From NCBI GenBank assembly GCA_039105265.1, contig JAPFFF010000017.1:496001-560000 (forward strand): a stretch of 64,000 nt of DNA. Reading direction: 5' to 3'. Numbering within the stretch: position 1 is the stretch's first letter; every line of letters begins with the position of its first letter. The notes beneath the pieces were generated by a model, which worked only from the letters and a program-made list of their open reading frames with translations, was not told the DNA's origin and made no database searches. Source of the stretch: Tritrichomonas musculus. Taxonomy: Eukaryota > Parabasalia > Tritrichomonadida > Tritrichomonadidae. The translations under genes were made by a program, and so were the position numbers. Shown here piece by piece: positions 18,134-26,369 of this stretch.

Positions 18134-19954
18134 ATGTCATTATCTCCAAAAGAAGTGGAAGGACTAGTTAAATGGATTGAATATCATCTCAAAGGTTATG
18201 AAAATGAACAAAACCCACAGATTTTAGCTATTTACATTAAATCATTAATATTACGAAAAACAACACAACAAAGAATGGTTGCTGTTCTCCGAGAGTTCAT
18301 GGATGATAAAGCAGAGGATTTTGTAAATATGCTGGAACATCATTTACAGACCAGAGATTTTACTATACCAGAAAATGGTGACGACAAAAACCGCCCTATT
18401 CCTCCACCAAAAAAGCAAGCAGCCCCAATTAAAATTAAAATCGAGGAAGTTCGCCCACCTAATCTAATTGCAAAACCAATCGTTACCGAAAATACGTCAT
18501 CTAAAAAGAATACGGCGTCACTTTTTTCACAGAAATCATCTTCATCTTACTCAGAATCAAGATCGTTAAAAGATTCGGCCATATCGGAAAAGCATAGGTC
18601 TAAAAGAGATACTAAATTATCATATTCTTCATCTCAGCCAAATCCTACTCCTAAAAGAGATAAGCATCAAAGAAATGAATCGAATTATGAAAAAGAAAAA
18701 CATAGAAAGACTCTAGACCGAGATGATAATATTAAAATTAGCAAAAAGAAATATAATGATAGAGATAAATATCGAGATAAAAAATATTCTCAATCAAAAG
18801 ACAGAAATTTAAAAAAAGATAAACATAAAGGTTCATTGTCTTATTCATACGATGAGTCATCATATGAGTCCGATGAATATAACGAAGATGACTATGATTA
18901 CATTTCTGATTATGGCTATGGCTATGATTATGATTACGAATACGATAAAGATAAAGGTAAATCTTATGATTCTGATTATTATGAATATGAAAGTGAACCT
19001 TCAAAAAATGACAAGGTATCAAAACGATCATTTTCATATATGAATTCTCAATATAGAAAAAGAGCCGATCAACCATCAAAATTCAATAAAAATTACCGAT
19101 ACAAAGAAAGAGACGGATATCAAGACAAAGAGAAAAATTCTCAATATTATAAAAAGAGAATGAACGCTAAAAGTTATAAAGATTATAAAGATTCATCATC
19201 TCAAAAAAATAAAAAAATTGAAAAAGATTCACCAACAAATTCAGAAAAAAATCAAAATCAAAAAGATGAACCCCCAACTCAAAATAATTTTGTCCATGAG
19301 CCTTCTGAGGTTGATCACGAACACTCATATATAGTTGCAGTATGTGGAATACCTCCTCAAGTTAACACAATAGGTCATATTCTAAAAGAATTTAATCGTT
19401 TTGGTCTTATCCACGGCATTCAAGTAATTTCGGAGCAAAAAATGGCTCTCATTGAATTTAGTGAACTTGAAGCTGCCTACAGAGCAGTAAATTCAAGACA
19501 TCATTTTTTCCATAACACTACCGTCAAGGTTGATTATGCTATTCAAATTGATCAACAATTACTCGATCCAATTGCTGAAAAGATAAAACAGAAAAGAATA
19601 ATTTCAGAAAAGAAAAGGCAAGAAAAAATACAAAAAAAGCAAGAAAGATTACTCAAAAAACAACAAGATATGGAATCTAGAAAAAACGCGCTTGAACAAG
19701 CCGCAGCTATGGCAGCAGCAGCAATAAATTCACCTTTTCTCAATACAAATATACAAATACCAACAACTAATGACCAAAACGAAAGTAATTTATCTGGCGA
19801 TTCAACTATTCTACTTGAAACTGATGAACAACTTTTATTAGAGGCGCTAGCGAAAAAAATTGCAGAATATGAAAGTTTAGATGTTTGTGATAGAAAGGAA
19901 CAGCTCAAAAAGGATATATTTGATTTGAGCACTTACTTTGATATTATTTCTTAA
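18134..19954 (+). CDS. RBM26/27-like RNA-binding protein (PWI-like fold plus RRM)
   Basis: The open frame extends upstream only from a TTG, so the ATG at 18134 (MSLSPKEVEGLVKWIEYHL) is used, giving 606 residues. The first 75 residues resemble the N-terminal PWI-like domain of RBM26/27 (helical, ending in a VNMLEHHLQ helix). A long K/S/D/Y-rich disordered region follows, then an RRM at about 396-470 (YIVAVCGIPPQVN; KMALIEFSEL), a basic coiled coil and a short C-terminal helix. RBM26/27 and the yeast relative act with nuclear RNA-decay adaptors. The CCCH finger of the animal proteins is not seen, so orthology is inferred from order and fold. Confidence 0.6.
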   Translation: MSLSPKEVEGLVKWIEYHLKGYENEQNPQILAIYIKSLILRKTTQQRMVAVLREFMDDKAEDFVNMLEHHLQTRDFTIPENGDDKNRPIPPPKKQAAPIKIKIEEVRPPNLIAKPIVTENTSSKKNTASLFSQKSSSSYSESRSLKDSAISEKHRSKRDTKLSYSSSQPNPTPKRDKHQRNESNYEKEKHRKTLDRDDNIKISKKKYNDRDKYRDKKYSQSKDRNLKKDKHKGSLSYSYDESSYESDEYNEDDYDYISDYGYGYDYDYEYDKDKGKSYDSDYYEYESEPSKNDKVSKRSFSYMNSQYRKRADQPSKFNKNYRYKERDGYQDKEKNSQYYKKRMNAKSYKDYKDSSSQKNKKIEKDSPTNSEKNQNQKDEPPTQNNFVHEPSEVDHEHSYIVAVCGIPPQVNTIGHILKEFNRFGLIHGIQVISEQKMALIEFSELEAAYRAVNSRHHFFHNTTVKVDYAIQIDQQLLDPIAEKIKQKRIISEKKRQEKIQKKQERLLKKQQDMESRKNALEQAAAMAAAAINSPFLNTNIQIPTTNDQNESNLSGDSTILLETDEQLLLEALAKKIAEYESLDVCDRKEQLKKDIFDLSTYFDIIS

Positions 19955-20272
19955 ATATAATACATTTAATTTTTTATATTTTTGTTTATATAAGAGTGAA
20001 ATTCATTTTTTCAATTGTGTTTATAAAAAGTCATCCTTATTTAAAAAGCTAATCCAAAATTCAGGGAAACCTCCCTTCTAAGTTTTCGCTGAATAAATTT
20101 GGCATTTTGATTTGGAATCTTTTTTGAGTTCATTTGTTATGTTTTAAATACAAATGATCAAATGCATAATGAATAATATGTGGTTTTGATGATTAAAAAA
20201 AAATTTTTTTGACTTTCAATATTTCAATTCTTTTTCAATCTTTTCAATATCATCATAGAAAATATAATTATA
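19955..20272. other. AT-rich intergenic spacer
   Basis: It lies between two rightward genes. Repeated TTCAAT words in the last 60 nt before the next ATG may be initiator-related. Nothing else is seen. Confidence 0.45.
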
Positions 20273-21859
20273 ATGTCCAATTTGGGAATTAACAATCAAC
20301 AAAGTATTGGAAATGCTTTCCCAAATGATACTAATGTTTTAACGAAAACAAATCAAGAAAAGCATGTTTCAATCGATTTATCTTCTTTCAAAGAAGGTAA
20401 TCCTCATATAAAAAAACGCAAGGATTTTGTAGTGCCTCAATTTGAGCCTATAAAAAGCGGCGATATTGTAAAAATATGTCAAGCACCAAACTCACCCAAT
20501 CCTATTCTTGGCTTTTATATGAAAGTTCGCGAAATTTCAGATCAAATTGTCAAAGCTGATTTTTTAAATACGCCAATTATTGGTCGAAGCGATCAATTCG
20601 TTAAAATAGCACCTAATTCACTATTTAACTTAGGAAAGTCAGTATATGAAGTCGAAGGAGATAATACACTATTAGATCCGATATCATTATTAGATTCTGA
20701 TCAAAGCATAAAACAATTTACTAATAATTACTCAATGAAACAAAATTCTAACTCAAGAGCATCTGTTGAAACACAGTGTGATATAGTCAATCTAGATTTA
20801 TTCCGTTCTGGTGATTTAATTGAAACATCTGATGGACAAATAGGAATTATATTACATATATTACGTGATAATTTTTCATATGTTTTTTTAGATCTTAATA
20901 ACAATCAAGATATTATTGAATGCGATAAAATACAGAGAAATTTCCCAAACGATAATAGCTGCACTGATAAATTTCGAAATAGATTGTTTTTTGGTGATTC
21001 CGTAACAACAAAAGATGGAAACTCTGGAAAAATATTAGCAACATATAAAGGCCAAGTTCTCATATATTCGAAAAATAATGACATGGCAAAATTTTATATA
21101 GATAAGGATCTTATTTTAAATAATAATGACAACTATAACAATGATAATAATTATAACTATAATAAAAATACATCTGAACCGCCAAGACCGAATAATGACC
21201 GTAATGGGTATAATGGGTACAATGATCGTAATAATTATGATATCTATAATGATCGTAAAGGATACGATAATTATAACGATCGTAAAGGATATGACAATGA
21301 TCGCAATAATTATGACAATTATAACGACCGAGGCAGATTTAACAATTATAATGATCGTGTAAGTTATAATAATTATAATGATCGTGGCTATGATAACATG
21401 AACCGAAACCAATACGATAGCAATCGTCCAACTCCTCCACCACCACCAAATAAAGTTCAATCAGCTCCACAACTAAAACCAGCCAAACTAGAAAAGCCTC
21501 CAGGCTGGGTTTGTAAGAACTGTATGGTATCTGCTCCTGATAAAGAAGAGGATGCACTCATATCATCAATTAAAGGTGGTGATACGGTAGCTGTCCAGTT
21601 TTTCGACAAAAATGGGAATGTTTCATTCAAATCCTACGAATACAAAATATCAGATTTAAAACCGCTACCAATTCATACAGGGCAAAGTGTTATTGTACCT
21701 AAATATTATTCTAGTAACAAAGATCTTATTGGAAAAGTTGTTTCTAAAACAGCCCATCATTATACTATTGACTCAGGCAAAAAGAGGGGGCATTTTATTG
21801 AGGTCCAATCCAAAGAGGCGTTTCGCTACTATGATTGGGATAATTTAGAAAAAATATAA
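20273..21859 (+). CDS. KOW-repeat protein resembling the C-terminal half of Spt5
   Basis: A 528-residue protein with at least four KOW-like beta modules: around 45-110 (KSGDIVKICQ), 180-225 (RSGDLIETSDGQIGIIL), 238-275 (FGDSVTTKDGNSGKILAT) and the C-terminal 470-520 (HTGQSVIVPKYY, with IGKVV). Between them lies a low-complexity segment of about ten YNDR/NYNDRKGYDN units and a proline-rich stretch. Spacing of KOW modules with a repetitive linker recalls Spt5, the RNA polymerase II elongation factor, but the NGN domain expected at the N-terminus is not visible, so it may be a paralogue or another KOW protein. Function is inferred, probably nuclear. Confidence 0.6.
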   Translation: MSNLGINNQQSIGNAFPNDTNVLTKTNQEKHVSIDLSSFKEGNPHIKKRKDFVVPQFEPIKSGDIVKICQAPNSPNPILGFYMKVREISDQIVKADFLNTPIIGRSDQFVKIAPNSLFNLGKSVYEVEGDNTLLDPISLLDSDQSIKQFTNNYSMKQNSNSRASVETQCDIVNLDLFRSGDLIETSDGQIGIILHILRDNFSYVFLDLNNNQDIIECDKIQRNFPNDNSCTDKFRNRLFFGDSVTTKDGNSGKILATYKGQVLIYSKNNDMAKFYIDKDLILNNNDNYNNDNNYNYNKNTSEPPRPNNDRNGYNGYNDRNNYDIYNDRKGYDNYNDRKGYDNDRNNYDNYNDRGRFNNYNDRVSYNNYNDRGYDNMNRNQYDSNRPTPPPPPNKVQSAPQLKPAKLEKPPGWVCKNCMVSAPDKEEDALISSIKGGDTVAVQFFDKNGNVSFKSYEYKISDLKPLPIHTGQSVIVPKYYSSNKDLIGKVVSKTAHHYTIDSGKKRGHFIEVQSKEAFRYYDWDNLEKI

Positions 21860-22721
21860 GATAGAGGGAAAAAATATTCAAAGAAATCATTTTGCATGAT
21901 ATTTTTTATTATCCAAAATAATTTGTACAGTTCATGTATATGCTCATTTTCATTGAACAATCTTATTTTCTCGAGAAAATATGCCATAATTTTTGAATTT
22001 ATATTTTTTCGCAACTTGATAATATATAATTAACAAAGTTTTTTATAATTTACGAATTTTATATATAAATAAATCTTTAATAATAATATATTGCTGATCG
22101 TGTAGTATTTCAGAAACGTATTTTCCGAAAAGATATAATATGTTGATATTAATTATATGATTTCTTCTGGAGGAATTTGCATTTTTTGTTAAGCTAGTAT
22201 TTTAAATTCCTTCTGATTTGATATTATTATGTTCTCTTTTACTTCGATAAAAAAAACAGAATTTAGTAGACAAACTTTTTGAGAAAACTCGATTAAATTT
22301 TGAGAGCAAGGAATCAAATAAAATTATGAAATTTATCATAAGATTGCTAACAAATGGTGAGGTGGATATGATCAGAGATTCCATAAAATAGTTTTATTGG
22401 AAGATTTTCCAAAAAAAGAATAATATTTAGCTCAACTAATGAGGATAAAGGCTGATAAGTAAAGTTTCATAGGGAATATAAAACGCGGCTCAATAGTAAT
22501 TGACCCAGGGGGATTTTTCTTGATCGTAACAAGCAATTATTCTGTATATAGTTATATTTTACATTCGTATTATGAAAAGAGAGAAAAGATTCTTTTTATT
22601 CTCACTAATTGTAATAGGCATTTGCTGGGTCTGTTCTCATGAATATTCAAATAAATAAAATCCTAATGCTTTTCATTTTTATATAATACGAATATAAAGA
22701 GATTTAATAGTTTGATAAATA
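21860..22721. other. Gene-free flank of the repeat nest, with interleaved inverted repeats
   Basis: AT-rich DNA. Two inverted-repeat pairs interleave: GACCCAG (22502-22508) with CTGGGTC (22625-22631), and ATTCGTATTAT (22563-22573) with ATAATACGAAT (22683-22693). Both span about 130 bp, which suggests remains of a foldback element. No coding frame is supported. Confidence 0.4.
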
Positions 22722-23021
22722 AAAAAAACGACATGTACCGACAAATCACCAATGGAATTCATTCTGCTTCTACAATAGAAATCAATGTTGTAACTACTTT
22801 TGAGGCCGCTGAGATTATTCGCATCTTTGATAATTTTAGAACAAGGAAGACTACATAGATAGCCAGATCTAAGATAAGTTCAAATGTTCCCAAAAAGGAT
22901 TAGATTATTCATTTTTCTGAACAAAAAACCGTAGTCGTCAATCTTAAAGATATAGATGTAGTTTATTATGAGCAGCCAAAGATGAAGCGTAGAAATAATA
23001 TATTCGCTGTTGTTGGTTTTT
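22722..23021 (+). other. Unclassified decayed coding-like stretch
   Basis: This stretch has protein-like composition and codon rhythm in one rightward phase, ending in an IFAVVGF-type tail, but it is not an intact gene. It sits at the left edge of a mobile-element-rich region, so it may be part of an old element. No family is recognised. Confidence 0.3.
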
Positions 23022-23059
23022 AAGTATTTATTTTTGTGTTTATTTTTGTTTTCATTTAA

Positions 23060-23422
23060 ATGACTTTACAGTTGAATGCATTTGAGATTAGTGAAGCTGA
23101 ATTATTATTAGATTTTTTCAGAGAACTGGTTAATAAAAATGAAATAAAGACCTTGAGAAAGCTATTAAAAAACAATCCATACTACACACAATTCAAAACA
23201 AAAGATTTAAATAAACAATTCAAAATAGATGGTTATAAGTTTACTAAGAGAAACAATAACATAATACTAATTGTTGATAAAAAGGATACAATTGTAGTGG
23301 AATATATTGTGGAGATTATATTTAGTGGATTATATTGTGTGGATTATATTGTGTGGATTATATTGTGTAGATTATTTCAACAGGATTATTTCAACTGGAT
23401 TATATTGAGTGGATTATATTAA
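23060..23422 (+). other. Short open frame running into a minisatellite
   Basis: A 120-codon frame from ATG. The first 80 residues (MTLQLNAFEISEAELLLDFF; then basic DLNKQFKIDGYKFTKRNN) look protein-like but match nothing I recognise. The last 35 residues are simply the translated 14-bp repeat (YIVWIILC-type words), so the C-terminus is probably accidental. It could be a decayed gene end or a piece of an old mobile element. Confidence 0.3.
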
Positions 23423-23495
23423 ATGGATTATATTAAATGGATTATATTGACTGGATTATATTGAGTGGATTATTTCAACTGGATTATATTGTATT
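23327..23495. repeat. 14-bp minisatellite, about 12 units
   Basis: Tandem GGATTATATTGTGT-type units start every 14 bp from 23327. Variants end in GTGT, GAGT, AAAT or GACT, and some units read GGATTATTTCAACT. Two looser units precede the array. The 14-bp unit is not a multiple of three, so it rotates the reading frame. Confidence 0.85.
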
Positions 23496-23589
23496 GAATT
23501 ATATTTGTGAGCTTAAACTTTCTGTATTGCTACGAGAGCTCTTCATTTGTGAATTATATTTGAGATTTTCAGGGGTATTTTGAATTGGT

Positions 23590-23880
23590 GATTTGAGAGC
23601 ATTGAATTAAGCGCGTGGCTTAAACTTTTTGAATCTGATTGGTGGATGGAACTTTTTGATAGCGTGCTGGAACAAAATCTGCTGCCTAGTATAGGAGCAC
23701 CGGTGTTTTGTGGCATCGCGTGGCCAAAATGCTGGGGTTGGGAGGCTGTGTAATTAGACACGGCCTACCGTATACTACTGTAGTTAACTATAGGCTGCTG
23801 TTAGTGCATTCACACATTATAACCTAGCTCGCCACAAGCTCACCTTCTGTTTGCTTGACTCGTGAAATTAACAAGACCTA
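23590..23880. other. G+C-richer islet of foreign composition
   Basis: Roughly half G+C in a region of about 25-30%, with words such as GCGTGGC, CACCGGTG and GGCTGTG. A leftward frame at 23543-23761 covers most of it (contains SQPQHFGHAMPQ) but shows no known domain. It may be a fragment of an interspersed repeat or an inserted gene piece. Confidence 0.45.
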
Positions 23881-24391
23881 ATATCATGTTAAAATTTATG
23901 AATTCAAAAAGTTAAAAATATCACAAGTTTATTAAAAGTTAATCTTAAAATTAACTTATTTAATTTTGAATATACAATAAAAAAAAGATCAAGATAAAAG
24001 TAAAATAGTAACCAATGAAAATCATTCAAAAAAATATCGGCCATGGCCAAGTAAACAATTAATAGATAATATATGATTAGCTATACATTTAGTATAATTT
24101 ATTTTTACCATATCTTTGAACTCTTACAATACTATCTTTTTTACGTCTTTTTCGACAAAATATGTATTCTCAGAAAAAACCAACACTAGGATTCTACTCA
24201 AAATTTATATTTGATAATATTTACTTCCAGTAATTATAATATATTAATTTCTAATCATATCTTCAAAATTTGAAATTTCCTACGTTCTATAACACCGAAT
24301 AAAATAAAAATTTAATAATATAAATATTGAACAAAAATGATTCTTTTAGTCAGCAATAATTTCAAAGGTTTATGAGTTATAATACGAAAAC

Positions 24392-24483
24392 AAAAAAGTG
24401 ACACAAACTTTTTCAATGGGAAATAATCGTTTTATATTTAAATGCAGTGGTTTGATCGTTTTTTTACACCGTGTCACTTTTTT
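24392..24483. repeat. Possible nested mini-element (AAAAAAGTGAC ends)
   Basis: AAAAAAGTGACAC at 24392-24404 and its inverse GTGTCACTTTTTT at 24471-24483 enclose 66 bp, forming a 92-bp unit with MITE-like ends. The left end is shared with the larger integrase element. A second AAAAAAGTGAC at 24496-24506 lies just outside and pairs with the same inverse word, so the arrangement is ambiguous. Confidence 0.45.
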
Positions 24484-24515
24484 AATCCAAAAACAAAAAA
24501 AGTGACATTTTATTT

Positions 24516-24600
24516 TTTTTTTTTTAAAAAAAAAAAGAAAAAAAAAAAAAAAAAAAAAAAAAAGAAAAAAGAAAAGAAAAGAAAAGAAAAGAAAAAAATG
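24516..24600. repeat. Poly(T)/poly(A) tract and (AAAAG)n run
   Basis: T-rich then long A-rich tract ending in GAAAA-type pentamers, next to the left end of the integrase element. Low-complexity sequence, probably slippage-derived. Confidence 0.8.
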
Positions 24601-24985
24601 TATAAATTAAAATAAGAAATAAATTAATTAAATGAATTTAGAACTTATTGGTATCTTTTTTCTCACAGTGCCTTCATTTGGAATTGTAACATTGTAAAAA
24701 GCTCGAGATTCAATTCCATCGTATTTGATGCTATTTTGGTATTCGTATCCAGGAGTGTGAGAAACGTGAATTCCATTGATAATTGATGATGGTAGTGATG
24801 TATGAGGTTTGACATTATTATAAAACTTGATTGCATCTGGAATATCATCTTCTGAATGGCAGTGTGCCTTGATGTATTTCCAGAATGCTTCTGCCTTCCC
24901 GTTTTGTTGAGGTGTATAACTATCTGTAAATTTGCTATTAATGTTATATAATTTGAAAAGTTCGATTAATATCTTACCTACATTT

Positions 24986-25630
24986 TCACCACCATTGTCC
25001 GACCAATAGGTGTATGGAACACCATATTGGTTGATAGCTTGTATAAAACTCTCGAATTGTTTCCGAGCTTGTAAAAAACTCTCGAATTGTTTCCGAGCTT
25101 TTGTTACTGATCTTATCGCAATAAATTATGAATCGGCTTTTATCATCGATAAGAGCAAAGATAGGACGTTTCTGGTCATTGTGAAAAAAGTGTACATCAC
25201 CATGCCAAATTGCATTACAATACTCAGCTTCGTATCTTGTAATACAACTTGGATGGCGATTTGGATCAACTTGATGGTGGAGTAAAGAAACATCTTTGAT
25301 GGTTTTGTATATTTGACGATAAGAAATCTTTGATCCAGGTGGAAGATTTTCCATAACTGTATCATTTGAATGATCGCGACAAATTGTTTGTGTTAAAATT
25401 GAGCATCCAACGCCACATTCCACCTTTTTTGAAACAATAAAATTCTTTACAGTATCATCTAAAACCATTTTTTGTCGTCCAATGCATTTTGGCTTATAAT
25501 CATTTCCTAAATATTGTTTCACCATATACTTTGTTGTTAGATATTTATTTTCTATAAACTTCCATGAAGCTTCAGCGCTTAAATCACTTTTAATTTGTTC
25601 GATTGTTTCTGGTGATAGAGGATTATACAT
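24986..25630 (-). pseudogene. Integrase/transposase relic, N-terminal and core part
   Basis: The open part starts at the ATG at 25630 and encodes an N-terminal helical region (SPETIEQIKSDLSAEASW), a linker with a Cys pair region, and the start of an rve-type catalytic core (AIWHGDVHFF; IFALIDDKSRFIIYCD). Sequence further left in the element continues to resemble an integrase core. The family is the retroviral-like integrase seen in Polintons/Mavericks and Ginger elements, common in trichomonads. The copy is broken and is treated here as a fossil. Confidence 0.65.
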
Positions 25631-25665
25631 TTTAATTTATTTTCTATTGGATCGGTTTTTTTTTT

Positions 25666-25722
25666 GAATAGTTTACACCATTGAATTTTTGCCACGCAAA
25701 AATTCAATGGTGTAAACTATTC
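25666..25722. repeat. 57-bp perfect palindrome
   Basis: Two 26-bp arms (GAATAGTTTACACCATTGAA... at 25666-25691 and its exact complement at 25697-25722) separated by CCACG. T and A tracts and GG/CC extend the symmetry outward to about 25654-25732. It lies 36 bp in front of the integrase start, inside the element. Perfect arms imply recent origin or maintained function. Its outer 12 bp recur at 56389-56400 and 63605-63616. Confidence 0.85.
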
Positions 25723-25983
25723 AAAAAAACCTTTTATTTCAACTCAAAAAGTTTGATTCATTTTTAATTCAAAAAGTTTAATTCATTTTAAATCACAAAA
25801 GTTATGAAAAATTCAATTCAAAAAGTTTAATTCATTTTAAATTCAAAAAGTTATGCAAATTTTAATTCAAAAAGTTGCTTTATTTTCATTGAAAAAGTTT
25901 TGGCGTCACTTTTTTCATTTTTGTATTAAAACCTATGAAATATCTTTTAAGAGAAATAAATAAATAAATAAAAAATATAAATC

Positions 25984-26131
25984 TAAACTGGTAGTCATTT
26001 TTTCATACAACTCAATTTTTCTGAATAGTATTGAAAAAAGAAAATAATCAACTCAATTTTGAAATAAATAATTATTAGTTTTCAATAATAAATTGAAAAT
26101 TGAGTTGTATGCAAAAATGACTACCAGTTTA
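25984..26131. mobile_element. 148-bp MITE-like element with 36-bp inverted repeats
   Basis: Arms 25984-26019 and 26096-26131 are complementary with one mismatch in 36. The ends read TAAACTGGTAGTC, i.e. TA followed by AACTGGTAGTC, which fits a TA target duplication as used by Tc1/mariner elements (known in trichomonads). There is no coding capacity. The near-identical arms point to a recent copy. Confidence 0.75.
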
Positions 26132-26369
26132 TTAACAATTTCTACATTATATATATAACCAACTTTTCAAATGAAGTTTTAGAAATTAAAAAAATGATAT
26201 AACAATTTCTTATCAAAAAGTTAAAAAAAAGTGACATGAAAATTTCATACATTAATAACAATTTTATTATTTCTAACATTATGTAAAATAAAAATAAATT
26301 AAAAAAATGTAGAGGAAAACTAGTTTTGATTATTAAAAATACAAAACAATATCTGTATACACACACACA

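Larger units (their letters stand above)
24380..25928. mobile_element. Relic of an integrase-bearing element with terminal inverted repeats
   Basis: About 1.55 kb bounded by imperfect inverted repeats of roughly 45-50 bp. Both ends read TAATAC, then A-rich sequence, then AAAAAAGTGAC and an ACTTTTTCAATG word, at around 80% identity by eye. Inside is a leftward retroviral-type DDE integrase gene of the kind carried by Polintons/Mavericks and Ginger transposons. Subterminal repeats of ATTCAAAAAGTT type fill about 25741-25900, and a 57-bp palindrome lies in front of the gene. The element is broken (at least one or two breaks) and far shorter than a full Polinton. It could be an internally deleted derivative or a compact Ginger-like transposon. 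Target-site duplications are unclear. Confidence 0.65.

Noticed and set aside
22722-24300. A full-length Polinton spanning the repeat nest
   Set aside because: Apart from the integrase relic I see no convincing polymerase, capsid or protease homology, and the paired ends define only about 1.5 kb.
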